A stretch of DNA of 36,708 bases from an uncultured Lachnospiraceae bacterium (GCA_904395885.1 CAJFOF010000036.1:1-36708), one strand, 5' to 3'; shown: positions 7,946 through 15,860, counted from the first letter of the stretch. Made by a program: numbers and translations. Notes: generated from the letters alone by a model not told the origin.

Positions 7946-8389
7946 TTATTTCTGTTGTACCTCCCGGAACCAATTATCCAGGTGATGGATTGCCTTTACC
8001 AAAACTTCCAGCTCTTGTTCATTCAGTTCTTCCATGATTCCCTGAATCATTTTTCTGTGGAAATCTGCGTGGTGCTTATAAGCCTTTCTCCCTTTATCAG
8101 AAAGAGAGATATAAACGACTCTTCTATCTTCATTGCTCCTCTGCCTGGTTACATATCCTTTCTTCACCAGACTGTTTATCGCGATTGTCAAAGTCCCTAC
8201 TGTGACAGATAGCTCTTTTGCAATCGTTGACATATTTTTGGGATTTCCTATCCCTATCGCATCGATAACGTGCATATCATTGTTAGTTATGTCCTTGAAC
8301 TGTTCTGTGATAATAGCTTTTTGCTCAATATCCATAACATCATTGAACAAACTTACCAGCGCATCATTCAAAGTCCCGTAACTATCCAC
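7946..8389 (-). CDS. fabT: MarR-family regulator, FabT-like
   Basis: A 147-residue winged-helix MarR protein. The whole protein resembles streptococcal FabT, the repressor of fatty acid synthesis whose DNA binding is boosted by acyl-ACP. Shared features from memory include FKDI..N.MH.IDAIG near the N-terminus, ELSVTVGTLTIAINSLVKKGYV in the recognition region, and RSNEDRRVVYISLSDKGR in the wing. The start is GTG at 8389, decided by AAAGGA 6 nt upstream. Unlike in streptococci, the gene is not next to the fab operon, whose promoter lies about 19 kb away. Two promoters precede it. The distal one overlaps a palindrome of the same TTTGA-N3-TCAA type seen at the fab promoter, which suggests autoregulation. 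Assignment to FabT rather than another MarR protein is likely but not certain. Confidence 0.78.
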   Translation of the reverse strand: MDSYGTLNDALVSLFNDVMDIEQKAIITEQFKDITNNDMHVIDAIGIGNPKNMSTIAKELSVTVGTLTIAINSLVKKGYVTRQRSNEDRRVVYISLSDKGRKAYKHHADFHRKMIQGIMEELNEQELEVLVKAIHHLDNWFREVQQK

Positions 8390-8430
8390 GTTTTATCCTT
8401 TCCTACCACTCAGGTAAAAGCTTCTTACTG

Positions 8431-8459
8431 ATTATATATGATTTCCTGTTATAAAACAA
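8431..8459 (-). promoter_or_regulatory. Proximal promoter of the fabT-like gene
   Basis: On the minus strand TTGTTT (8454-8459), 17-nt spacer, TATAAT (8431-8436), about 40 nt upstream of the GTG start. Confidence 0.68.
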
Positions 8460-8554
8460 TCTCTTTATTCCTTATAAAATTCTTACAATCTTGTGATTTT
8501 TTTGTGTTTTTACAATAAAAATCCTAAGCAGAGAGACCGTCAACCGCATTCTCT

Positions 8555-8584
8555 ATTATAATCAGAATTACTTTGATTTTCAAG
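8555..8584 (-). promoter_or_regulatory. Distal promoter of the fabT-like gene with FabT-type operator over the -35
   Basis: On the minus strand TTGAAA (8578-8583), 17-nt spacer, TATAAT (8555-8560). The plus strand reads TTTGATTTTCAAG at 8572-8584, a TTTGA-N3-TCAAA palindrome with one mismatch, covering the -35. The remainder of 8390-8595 is AT-rich with no hairpin terminator between spmB and this promoter. Confidence 0.65.
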
Positions 8585-8595
8585 ATTTTTTTGAC

Positions 8596-9129
8596 CTACA
8601 TTCCCGTCACTTTACCGGCAATCAAAATACTGGCCAAAACACCGGCACCGGTAGCGATCAGCGCCCCAGATAGAGCGTATCGGGTTTTAAAAATCCTCGC
8701 TGCCCCAAAATATACACTGAGACAGTAAAATACGGTTTCCGTACTGCTCATCAGAATGGATGCCATCATCCCTTCCAGAGAATCTGGCCCTGCCGATTGA
8801 AAAATATCCAACACCAGGCTTGTAGCTGCCGCATTGGATACCAGCCGGACCAAAGTTACAGGGATAATCGAAGCCGGTATGCGAAGCTGCTGCGCCGGCA
8901 CAGCCAGGAAACCGCTTATAAAGTCCAAAAAACCGGATGCCCTCAGCACGCCGGCTGCCGTCAGCAAACCTACCAGCGTAGGCATCAGCGAAACCACTGT
9001 GCTCATTCCTTTTTTTGCTCCATCCAAAAAATCATCCAAAACCGGTCTTTTCTGCAGGATACCAAAACCCACAATGTAAAAAATCACAAGCGGAACCGCT
9101 GCCTGAGATAAAAACAAAAGGATACTCAC
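8596..9129 (-). CDS. spmB: Spore maturation protein B
   Basis: SpmB is a membrane protein that, with SpmA, is needed for proper dehydration of the spore core. The 177-residue product has the nucleoside-recognition (Gate) domain pattern: an N-terminal membrane segment, then GAKKGMSTVVSLMPTLVGLL, and the conserved polar stretch LVRLVSNAAATSLVLD. It ends in SSTETVFYCLSVYFGA and a final membrane helix. The start is GTG at 9129, fixed by GGAGG 7 nt upstream. In Bacillus and most Clostridia spmB directly follows spmA; here spmA is about 7.5 kb upstream on the same strand (16645-17262). No promoter was clear, so it may use a sporulation sigma factor. Confidence 0.9.
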   Translation of the reverse strand: MSILLFLSQAAVPLVIFYIVGFGILQKRPVLDDFLDGAKKGMSTVVSLMPTLVGLLTAAGVLRASGFLDFISGFLAVPAQQLRIPASIIPVTLVRLVSNAAATSLVLDIFQSAGPDSLEGMMASILMSSTETVFYCLSVYFGAARIFKTRYALSGALIATGAGVLASILIAGKVTGM

Positions 9130-9205
9130 CCTTATCCCTCCGGCGGGCTTTTATTTATTTTATGCACTGCCAGGCCAAATTATCAGTGCGGCATCCTGCA
9201 TTAGA

Positions 9206-9234
9206 TTGACAATAACCCTTTTTTTCGGTAATCT
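9206..9234 (+). promoter_or_regulatory. Promoter of the ogg-type gene
   Basis: TTGACA (9206-9211), 17-nt spacer, TAATCT (9229-9234), 31 nt before the ATG at 9266. Confidence 0.65.
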
Positions 9235-9265
9235 ACCCCTATGTCTCTCTCATCAGGAGGTTTAT

Positions 9266-10174
9266 ATGAATCCAGCTTTTATTATAGAAAGCCGTTGTTT
9301 CGACATTCGGCAGATTGCACTGTCAGGCCAGTGCTTCCGAATGGAACAACTGTCTCTGTCAGACTCAGAAAATGAAATCCGCTACTCTGTTGTCAGCCAG
9401 AACCGCTATCTTGAACTTCTTCAGGAAACAGCGCACAGCGGATTATCCAGAGTCTCCTTTTTCTGTCCGGAAAAGGATTGTGCTTTCTGGTCATTCTATT
9501 TTGATCTTGATACGGATTACGAATCCTATCTCTCCTCCATCAGCCCTGATGATTCCTATCTGATGGCCGCCGGGCAAGCAGGAAGAGGAATTCGCATTCT
9601 CCGGCAGGATCTCTGGGAAATGATCGTTACATTTATGATTTCTCAGCAGAAAACCATTCCAGCTATCCGACAGGCAGTGGAAAATCTCAGCCGCCTGTAC
9701 GGGACGCCTTTATCCACAATGACCGGAGAAATTTATTATACTTTCCCCAATCCCGAACAATTATCCACCGCCTCGGTCCAGGATCTGCTGGATCTCAAAC
9801 TGGGATATCGGGCCAAGTACATATCAAAGATTACTCAGGACGCCTGTTCCGGAGTTCTGGATCTGAATTACCTCTCTGCTCTGGATTATCCGTCATCTAT
9901 GGAATATCTCCGGCAATTTTATGGCATAGGAGAAAAAGTCGCAAACTGCATATGCCTGTTCGGCCTTCACCACATTGACGCCTTTCCCGTTGACACCTGG
10001 ATACAGAAAATTCTCATAAAAGAATATTATCCCAAGCATCCCAGACGCTACAAAAAACTTCCAAAAAACCGTTTGTATCAGACCATTATCCAGGATTATT
10101 TCAGTCAATACAAAGGCTATGCCGGCTTAATGCAGCAATACATTTTTTCTATGAAAGGATGGTTCAGACCTTGA
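9266..10174 (+). CDS. ogg: 8-oxoguanine DNA glycosylase, OGG1 type
   Basis: A base-excision repair enzyme that removes 8-oxoguanine opposite cytosine and nicks the strand (AP lyase). The 302-residue product has an N-terminal OGG_N-like region, then an HhH-GPD domain. FYGIGEKVANCICLFG is the helix-hairpin-helix with catalytic Lys at about 224, and FPVDTW carries the conserved Asp at about 243. The Lys-Asp distance of 19 equals that of human OGG1 (K249/D268), separating it from AlkA-type enzymes, which lack the Lys. The frame is open from 9206, but CAGGAGG just before the ATG at 9266 fixes the start. It lies directly beside spmB, divergently, and may be part of the DNA that separates spmA from spmB. 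Confidence 0.88.
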   Translation: MNPAFIIESRCFDIRQIALSGQCFRMEQLSLSDSENEIRYSVVSQNRYLELLQETAHSGLSRVSFFCPEKDCAFWSFYFDLDTDYESYLSSISPDDSYLMAAGQAGRGIRILRQDLWEMIVTFMISQQKTIPAIRQAVENLSRLYGTPLSTMTGEIYYTFPNPEQLSTASVQDLLDLKLGYRAKYISKITQDACSGVLDLNYLSALDYPSSMEYLRQFYGIGEKVANCICLFGLHHIDAFPVDTWIQKILIKEYYPKHPRRYKKLPKNRLYQTIIQDYFSQYKGYAGLMQQYIFSMKGWFRP

Positions 10175-10198
10175 CAACCCGCAATCCAATGCTATAAT
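10171..10198 (+). promoter_or_regulatory. Promoter of the MATE leader
   Basis: TTGACA (10171-10176), 16-nt spacer, TATAAT (10193-10198). The -35 overlaps the ogg stop codon. Transcription would start near 10205, about 40 nt before a strong terminator. Confidence 0.75.
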
Positions 10199-10204
10199 AA
10201 AATA

Positions 10205-10284
10205 GCTAAAACACGATGTGGATTTTTCTGGGCCAACCATTTTTCGCCACACAACTACCTTTCGGTAATTGTGTGGCTTTTTTT
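10205..10284 (+). ncRNA. Structured leader with terminator ahead of MATE gene; candidate riboswitch (guanidine-IV-like)
   Basis: About 80 nt from the predicted start to the T-run. The 5' part contains CACGATGTGG and CTGGGCCAACC. The 3' part is a strong terminator, GCCACACAA..TACC / GGTA..TTGTGTGGC with a TTTC loop, then T7 (10246-10284). TGTGG at 10217-10221 can pair either with CCA in GGGCCAACC or with CCACA in the 5' arm of the terminator, so alternative folds are possible. Premature termination before a MepA-like MATE pump is the layout described for guanidine-IV (mepA motif) riboswitches. I could not verify the consensus from memory, so the class is tentative. Confidence 0.45.
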
Positions 10285-10358
10285 GTGAACAGCAGCCATA
10301 GGCAGCATCAAAACATCGGCCGCCACAACAGATACATACAAAATTTGGAGGAATGTAC

Positions 10359-11690
10359 ATGAATGAAACTTTTATGAGAGAAAAACCAATCCTGCCCCTT
10401 ATTACATCCATGGCTCTTCCCATGGTTATTTCCATGCTGGTAAACTCCCTTTATAATATTGTTGACAGCTTTTTCGTTGCAAAAATCAGCGAAAATGCCA
10501 TGACCGCCTTATCCCTGGTATACCCCATCCAAAATTTTATCAATGCCATTGCCATCGGATTTGGTGTGGGAATCAGCGCAGTCATCGCCTTCTACCTTGG
10601 CGCCAATGACCTGGATAAAGCCAATACGGCTGCCACCAGAGGAATGTTCTTTTCTGTTATCCACGGCATTCTTATGACTGTTATCTGTATCACCACCATG
10701 CCGTATTTTCTCAGAATGTTTACTTCTGACCAAAAGGTGATTGATCTGGGCCTGCGTTACTCTGTCATCGCCTTTTCTTTCTCTGTTATTATCTCTCTTG
10801 GGCTTGCTTTTGAGAAAATCTTTCAGGCAGTGGGGAGTATGAAAATCACCATGATCGCCCTGATGAGCGGATGCATCACTAATATTATCCTGGATCCTAT
10901 CCTTATTTTCGGCATTGGCCCTTTTCCGGCGATGGGCATTGAAGGCGCCGCTCTCGCTACCGGAATCGGCCAGGTTCTTACCCTTGCCATCTATCTTTTT
11001 GTATATATTGTGTTTCCCATCCGTGTCCGTCTCGGCCGGAACTATCTGAAGGCAAATAGGACTCTGGATTTAAAGCTATATTCTATTGGGATCCCGGCCA
11101 CTTTGAATCTGGCTCTTCCTTCTCTGCTGATATCTACCTTAAATGGTATTCTGGCCGGATACTCTCAGATTTATGTAGTCATTTTGGGAATCTACTATAA
11201 ACTCCAGACATTCCTATATCTGCCAGCCAATGGAATTATTCAGGGAATGCGGCCTGTTATTGGCTATAACTACGGAGCCGGAGAAGAAAAGAGGGTCAAA
11301 AAAATCTACTACGTCACTCTCTGCATGTGCGCCGCAATCATGATTCTGGGGACAGCGATCTGCCTGATTCTTCCCGGACAGCTTATTGGCCTTTTTACGT
11401 CCAATCGAGAAACCATATCAGCAGGAGCAACCGCTCTGCGAATCATCAGCGGCGGTTTCATCGTTTCATCGGTTTCCGTCACCTCTTCCGGCGCCTTGGA
11501 GGGGTTGGGAAAGGGGGTTCCTTCCTTTGTCATTTCCCTTTTCCGTTATACAGTAATCATAATCCCCATCGCATTTTTACTGAGCCGTATCTGGGGACCT
11601 GCCGGAGTGTGGAATGCCTTTTGGGTTACTGAAACAATCACTGCAGCCATTGCATTCTATGTTTATCAGAGATCTGTTATAAGAAAATAA
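10359..11690 (+). CDS. MATE-family multidrug efflux transporter, MepA-like
   Basis: A 443-residue, 12-helix membrane antiporter of the MATE family, which exports cationic drugs or metabolites using Na+ or H+ gradients. Typical features: two homologous halves, N-terminal LPMVISMLVNSLYNIVDSFF, NAMTALSLVYPIQ, and in the second half LYLPANGIIQGMRPVIGYNYGAG. The pattern is closest to the clostridial/staphylococcal MepA branch. An ATG at 10353 touches the GGAGG site, so the ATG at 10359 (7 nt spacing) is preferred. Its leader carries a promoter and an internal terminator, so expression is probably controlled by attenuation or a riboswitch. It ends in a bidirectional terminator shared with the convergent aldolase gene. 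Confidence 0.92.
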   Translation: MNETFMREKPILPLITSMALPMVISMLVNSLYNIVDSFFVAKISENAMTALSLVYPIQNFINAIAIGFGVGISAVIAFYLGANDLDKANTAATRGMFFSVIHGILMTVICITTMPYFLRMFTSDQKVIDLGLRYSVIAFSFSVIISLGLAFEKIFQAVGSMKITMIALMSGCITNIILDPILIFGIGPFPAMGIEGAALATGIGQVLTLAIYLFVYIVFPIRVRLGRNYLKANRTLDLKLYSIGIPATLNLALPSLLISTLNGILAGYSQIYVVILGIYYKLQTFLYLPANGIIQGMRPVIGYNYGAGEEKRVKKIYYVTLCMCAAIMILGTAICLILPGQLIGLFTSNRETISAGATALRIISGGFIVSSVSVTSSGALEGLGKGVPSFVISLFRYTVIIIPIAFLLSRIWGPAGVWNAFWVTETITAAIAFYVYQRSVIRK

Positions 11691-11700
11691 AAGAGGAACA

Positions 11701-11746
11701 CCGCCCCGTAGATGTACAAGATCTACAGAGCGGCGATCCTTTATCT
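11701..11746. terminator. Bidirectional terminator between MATE and aldolase genes
   Basis: CCGCCCCGTAGAT (from 11701) pairs with ATCTACAGAGCGGCG (to 11735) around GTACAAG. It is flanked by CTTTATCTTT on the plus side and by CTCTTTT on the minus side. Confidence 0.65.
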
Positions 11747-11754
11747 TTAAATAC

Positions 11755-12540
11755 TCAATTTCCCCGAACCGGTTCTACGTTTTCCGTCACCAGCTCTTTC
11801 AATGCTTTCTGGAAATGCCACATATCATTTCCTACAATAATCATATTGTATCCTTCTGCAATGGCATTTTCCAAATTTTCTTTTGTCGGTGGGATGACGG
11901 GACCCAATACGCCAATCCCCTTTTCTTTTGCTTTCTCTACCAGAATCCGGAAAGCCTCTTTTACTTCTTCACCCATAGAATATCCTACTTTTAATCCTTT
12001 CGAAACAGCATAATCAATGGGCCCGAAGTTTACGGCATCTACACCTTCTACTGATAAGATTTCATCAATATTGTCGGTAAATTCGTAGTCTTCATCCATA
12101 GGGATGACCAAAGTATCCCTGTTTTGCTGTTCCATATAGGTATTCCAGTTAAAATCATGGTATCCAAAGCCCGCCGCCCGGACATTGCTCTCTCCTCCTC
12201 TGCGCCCCATGGGAGAAAATTTTGCAGCTTCTACACACTTTTCCGCCATCTCACGGGTCTTGCAGTGAGGAATTACAACGCCGTCAGCCCCCCATTCCAG
12301 GACTTTCCGAATTGCCACCTCATCATCGTCAGCCATACGAACCAGAACTGCTATATCATGGAGCTTCGCAGCCATAATCTGCTTTTCAAAATCCCCTCCC
12401 AGCATCCAGTCCGTATGTTCCAAATCCAGGTAAATAAAATCCAGACCGGACATTGCGATGTTTTCAATCACGCAGGTCGCTCCGGTAAAACACGCCATAC
12501 CGAATACAGGCCCTTTTTTCATCTTTTCTTTTAAAGTCAT
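11755..12540 (-). CDS. HpcH/HpaI-family aldolase
   Basis: A class II pyruvate aldolase, 261 residues, of the family that cleaves 4-hydroxy-2-oxo acids or 2-dehydro-3-deoxy-aldarates into pyruvate or a related product. DLEH at about 39-42, the catalytic Arg at about 68 in VLVRMAD, GADGVVIPH, and SPMGRRG are present. The usual IETxxAVENLDEI metal segment is divergent (MDEDYEFTDNIDEI). By alignment its Glu (about 150) and the later Asp in GPIDY (about 176) still supply the metal ligands. The ATG at 12546 abuts GGAG, so the one at 12540 is used. It is the last gene of the TRAP operon, suggesting it degrades the imported acid. The substrate cannot be read from the sequence. Confidence 0.85.
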   Translation of the reverse strand: MTLKEKMKKGPVFGMACFTGATCVIENIAMSGLDFIYLDLEHTDWMLGGDFEKQIMAAKLHDIAVLVRMADDDEVAIRKVLEWGADGVVIPHCKTREMAEKCVEAAKFSPMGRRGGESNVRAAGFGYHDFNWNTYMEQQNRDTLVIPMDEDYEFTDNIDEILSVEGVDAVNFGPIDYAVSKGLKVGYSMGEEVKEAFRILVEKAKEKGIGVLGPVIPPTKENLENAIAEGYNMIIVGNDMWHFQKALKELVTENVEPVRGN

Positions 12541-12564
12541 ACCCATTCTCCTTTTTTGAACCGC

Positions 12565-13854
12565 CTACAGGCTATAGCCCAGCATCAGAGGAAGCCAGGT
12601 CGTCAACGGTTCCCACAGACTGATCGCAATCAGGACGATCACGTTGCAGGTAACATATGGCAGCGCCCCTTTAAAGATATCTACAATAGGCATCTTATTG
12701 ATCTTATTACATGCATTTAAACACATTCCCACAGGAGGAGTAACCAGACCGATGGCCAATCCGGTGATCATCATCGCTCCAAACTGAAGTGCCGAGAACC
12801 CATAGCTCTCCATAACAGGAAGCATAATAGGAGTCAGCAGAAGGATGGCCGGGCTGACATCGATAAAAGTACCGATCAGCAGGATCATAACATCAAACAT
12901 CAGAGCAATTCCCCAGGGAGGCATATTCAGCCCCATGAAGAAAGCGGCTACCGTATCCGGAACTCTCTGCATGGTCAAAACCCAGGTGAAAATCGTAGTA
13001 AAGCCAATGATGATCATAATGGATGACGATGAAATCAAAGTCTTTTTCAGAGCATTCCATACATCTTTCCAGGTCAGTTCCCGGTAAATGAAGAATCCAA
13101 CCAAAATAGAGTACAGCACAGCAACACCGGCGCTCTCAGAAGCAGTACAGATTCCGAAGGATACGCACACAATGATGAAGACAGGCATCAGCAGAGCCGG
13201 TATTCCTGATAAAATTGCGCTGAAAAATTCTTTTGCAACAAACGGCGTCCTGGCCGGATGCCAGTGTTTCTTATGGCTGATCCAAAATACCAGCGCCAAT
13301 TGCGTTAAACCGATCAGAATTCCCGGAACAGCACCTGCCATAAACAGCGCTCCTACAGAAGCACCCGAAATCATAGAATAAACAATCATCGGCGTAGACG
13401 GAGGAATGATCATCCCCATGGTGGAAGAAGCCACTGTAATTCCGGCAGAAGCATCCTTTGGATATCCCAGATCTTCCATAGCCGGAATCAGAATACTTCC
13501 CAATGCCGATGTATCTGCTACTGAAGAACCTGAAATGCCTCCGAATATCATCGATGCTACAATATTGACCTCTCCCAGTCCTCCGTGGAAAGGCTTTAAA
13601 ATCTGAAGGCAGAAATTGATGATTCTCTTTGTAATGCCCCCGGTGTTCATTAATTCTCCTGCCAGCATAAATAAGGGCATTGCTATCATCAGTTCACTGA
13701 ACACGCCGTTCCAGATACGCTGCGGAACCATGGACATAAAAGCAGGAGTATTTGTACTGATATATGTAACACAGGATGCGCCGATCGCAAAGGCAAGCGG
13801 TACGCCAAGAACCGCAAAGAAAATCAGCAGCACCAATAAAATTAACATTGCCAT
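12565..13854 (-). CDS. TRAP transporter large permease (DctM)
   Basis: The 12-helix transport subunit of a tripartite ATP-independent periplasmic-type carrier, 429 residues. Hallmarks: an N-terminal LLVLLIFFAVLGVPLAFAIG, FMLAGELMNTGGIT, the long GGISGSSVADTSALGSILIPAM segment (seen around 13500-13560), GMIIPPSTPMIVY, and C-terminal LLLTPIMLPV and GLVTPPVGMCLN. Length is normal. It starts 18 nt after the small permease and is followed by the aldolase. The carrier couples Na+ or H+ entry to uptake of an organic acid caught by the 14441 binding protein. Confidence 0.94.
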   Translation of the reverse strand: MAMLILLVLLIFFAVLGVPLAFAIGASCVTYISTNTPAFMSMVPQRIWNGVFSELMIAMPLFMLAGELMNTGGITKRIINFCLQILKPFHGGLGEVNIVASMIFGGISGSSVADTSALGSILIPAMEDLGYPKDASAGITVASSTMGMIIPPSTPMIVYSMISGASVGALFMAGAVPGILIGLTQLALVFWISHKKHWHPARTPFVAKEFFSAILSGIPALLMPVFIIVCVSFGICTASESAGVAVLYSILVGFFIYRELTWKDVWNALKKTLISSSSIMIIIGFTTIFTWVLTMQRVPDTVAAFFMGLNMPPWGIALMFDVMILLIGTFIDVSPAILLLTPIMLPVMESYGFSALQFGAMMITGLAIGLVTPPVGMCLNACNKINKMPIVDIFKGALPYVTCNVIVLIAISLWEPLTTWLPLMLGYSL

Positions 13855-13871
13855 ATCTTTTCAACTCCTCT

Positions 13872-14408
13872 CTATGCCGCTTGCTTGTTTTTATATATCT
13901 CTTTATTTTTGGATTCAAAATAAGAGAGGTCTTCTGTTATTAGGATCATAATTTTAATAAGGATACATACAGCACATATAACCCCACATACAGGCATAAT
14001 CCCGTACATATATTTCATGGGTATTTCCATTCCCTGGCTGATCTGTTTTCCTGCGACTCCCACATAAAGAATGCCCTGGTATGTAAAAACCAAATCAACG
14101 ATTAAAACAATTATATAGTTTACTACTGCCAGCCATCTTTTTATGGAGGGTTTCACTCTGTCATAAAAAATGTCGATAATGACATGCTCGTCCTTCAGGA
14201 TATTAATCCCCATTCCCCAGAAAGTAGTAAAGGCAAACAGGGTAACATTAAATTCTGACAGTTGTTTCCAGCTTAATGAAAAGAAATAGCGTGCGATAAC
14301 AGAAAAAATAACCAATACCGCCAGAAGCCCCATGGCTACTACTCCTATTCCAAAATAAACTGCAAACAGTTTCTCTCCGGCCTTTTTCAGCTTTTCGATG
14401 GTACTCAT
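13872..14408 (-). CDS. TRAP transporter small permease (DctQ)
   Basis: A 178-residue, four-helix membrane protein of the DctQ family. The signatures RYFFSLSWKQLSEFNVTLFAFTTFWGMG and DEHVIIDIFYD match the family pattern of R-x-F...W-x-E...G-x-x and H-v-x-v-d-x-x. It pairs with the large subunit to form the membrane part of the carrier. It sits between the binding protein (33 nt upstream) and the large permease in the same operon. A Lys-rich tail (ESKNKEIYKNKQAA) ends the protein. Confidence 0.9.
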   Translation of the reverse strand: MSTIEKLKKAGEKLFAVYFGIGVVAMGLLAVLVIFSVIARYFFSLSWKQLSEFNVTLFAFTTFWGMGINILKDEHVIIDIFYDRVKPSIKRWLAVVNYIIVLIVDLVFTYQGILYVGVAGKQISQGMEIPMKYMYGIMPVCGVICAVCILIKIMILITEDLSYFESKNKEIYKNKQAA

Positions 14409-14440
14409 CCCCTTTCTGAATCTTTAACGTTTCTCAGAAG

Positions 14441-15562
14441 TTATGATGCGTTTGCAACGATATCCTGAAGCTCCTGAAGCTCTTCTGCTGTTAAGATGCC
14501 CTCTTCAACGCACTGATCGTATACAACCTGAACCGCATCTTTGAATGCCTGCAATTCTTCCTCTGTAGGAACATAGATCTGACAGCCTGCGTCAATGATG
14601 GCCTGTCTTGCTGCTTCCTGAGTCTCATCGATCAACTGGTCATTGTAAGTTCCCATTTCTGTAGCACATTCACTAATAATATCCTGATACTCTGTTGGAA
14701 GAGAATTCCACCATGCTGCGTTTACATAGAATGGATCCGGATGGAACTGGTAATTTACCTCTGTAAAATAAGGCTGTACCTCATAGAATTTCATGCCTTC
14801 TACATTGACCCAGGGATTTTCCTGGCCGTCTGCAACGCCTGTCTTCAGGCCCATGTACAGGTCAGAATACGGAATCGTCGTTGTGGTAGCTCCCAATGCA
14901 ATGAATGTCTTATCGATGGTATTCATTCCGTTGGTACGCATCTTTAATCCCTGCAGATCTTCAGGCTTGGTAATAGGATGCTTGCTGTTAGAGAACTGTC
15001 TCCAGCCGCCGGCATCGCACAGATTGATAATAACCGTTCCCGTCTCGGCTTCCGCCTCTTCACATACCTTCTTTGCCAGATCGCTGTTTAACAGAGCTGT
15101 AACCTGCTCACGGGTCTGTGCCAGGAAAGGCAGGGTGAACATCAAAAGTCTTGGGCTAAAGTCAAACTGACCGCCTCTCATTCCCTGTACCGTTCCGGCC
15201 ACTACCTGTTCCAGCATCTCTTTCTCTGTTCCAAGCTGACCATTTGCAAAGACTTCTACCGTTACATGGCCGTTTGTTTTTTCTGCAACATCCTCAGCAA
15301 ATTTTTCCATTGAAGTATAGCGGGGATTTCCTTCCGGCTGTGCATGTCCGACAATCATCGTAAAATCTCCCAGTTCAGCATATGGATCTTCCCCGGCTGC
15401 GGCCTCCTCTGTCTCTGCACTTTCTGCAGTATCTCCGGCTGCAGCTTCGACTGCGGTTGTTTGCTCTGCGGCACTTCCGGCTGTTTCTGCCTGACCGCCT
15501 CCGCATCCGGCCAAACTTACTGTCATCGCTACTGCCAGCAGCATTGCAATTGACTTTTTCAT
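14441..15562 (-). CDS. TRAP transporter solute-binding lipoprotein (DctP)
   Basis: A 373-residue extracellular binding protein anchored by a lipid. Lipobox SLAGC has Cys at residue 20, followed by a Gly/Ala/Glu-rich linker. The DctP fold is clear: MIVGHAQPEGNPRYTSMEKFAE, NGQLGTEKEMLEQV, LPFL, and LKMRTNG, where the conserved Arg binds a substrate carboxylate. IPYSDLYMGLKTGVADGQENP follows. The frame is open from 15619, but AGGAGG 8 nt before the ATG at 15562 and the signal peptide fix the start. It is the first gene of the four-gene TRAP-aldolase operon, divergent from gntR. The ligand is an organic acid of unknown identity; a sugar-acid derivative would suit the aldolase. Confidence 0.93.
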   Translation of the reverse strand: MKKSIAMLLAVAMTVSLAGCGGGQAETAGSAAEQTTAVEAAAGDTAESAETEEAAAGEDPYAELGDFTMIVGHAQPEGNPRYTSMEKFAEDVAEKTNGHVTVEVFANGQLGTEKEMLEQVVAGTVQGMRGGQFDFSPRLLMFTLPFLAQTREQVTALLNSDLAKKVCEEAEAETGTVIINLCDAGGWRQFSNSKHPITKPEDLQGLKMRTNGMNTIDKTFIALGATTTTIPYSDLYMGLKTGVADGQENPWVNVEGMKFYEVQPYFTEVNYQFHPDPFYVNAAWWNSLPTEYQDIISECATEMGTYNDQLIDETQEAARQAIIDAGCQIYVPTEEELQAFKDAVQVVYDQCVEEGILTAEELQELQDIVANAS

Positions 15563-15603
15563 AAAATCTTCCTCCTTTATATCTAACATTTTCCTACACC
15601 GTC

Positions 15604-15615
15604 CTTGTATACTAC
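15604..15615. promoter_or_regulatory. Degenerate GntR operator copy near dctP
   Basis: CTTGTATACTAC matches the perfect palindrome at 15676-15687 in its first nine bases (CTTGTATAC). It lies about 40 nt before the dctP start. Confidence 0.5.
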
Positions 15616-15675
15616 ACAAAAAATATCCTCGCTGATTCCAACTATTTTATGTCTTTTGACGCTGATATTTTTAAA

Positions 15676-15687
15676 CTTGTATACAAG
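15676..15687. promoter_or_regulatory. Palindromic operator, probable GntR/FCD site
   Basis: CTTGTATACAAG is a perfect 12-bp palindrome in the divergent dctP-gntR region. Related copies lie at 15604 and 15886. Short TTGTATACAA-type palindromes are typical for the FadR subfamily of GntR proteins. Confidence 0.68.
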
Positions 15688-15831
15688 CTGTGAATTAATA
15701 TTAACACATTTTTAATATGATTTCAAGTACTATATCCAATATTGTTAGGTTATTTTCATATTTTTCTTTTCAAAAAATCTCTTGTATTTATTTAATTTTT
15801 ATAATAAATTTAGCAGCCTTCAAAATTATTG

Positions 15832-15860
15832 TTGATATTTTGTCATTCTCAATATATAAT
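15832..15860 (+). promoter_or_regulatory. Promoter of the gntR gene
   Basis: TTGATA (15832-15837), 17-nt spacer, TATAAT (15855-15860), in a very AT-rich stretch (15690-15880) that holds no gene. Confidence 0.72.

Noticed and set aside
9266..10174. Glycosylase as AlkA (3-methyladenine glycosylase II)
   Set aside because: The HhH motif is followed by the OGG-type Lys at the right spacing from the Asp; AlkA lacks this Lys.
10205..10284. MATE leader as a mini-ykkC (guanidine-II) riboswitch
   Set aside because: That class needs two small hairpins with ACGR loops; the second hairpin here has a TTTC loop and is a terminator.
12565..15562. Transporter as a tripartite tricarboxylate (TctABC) system
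   Set aside because: Subunit sizes and signatures (DctP Arg motif, DctQ, DctM) fit the TRAP family.
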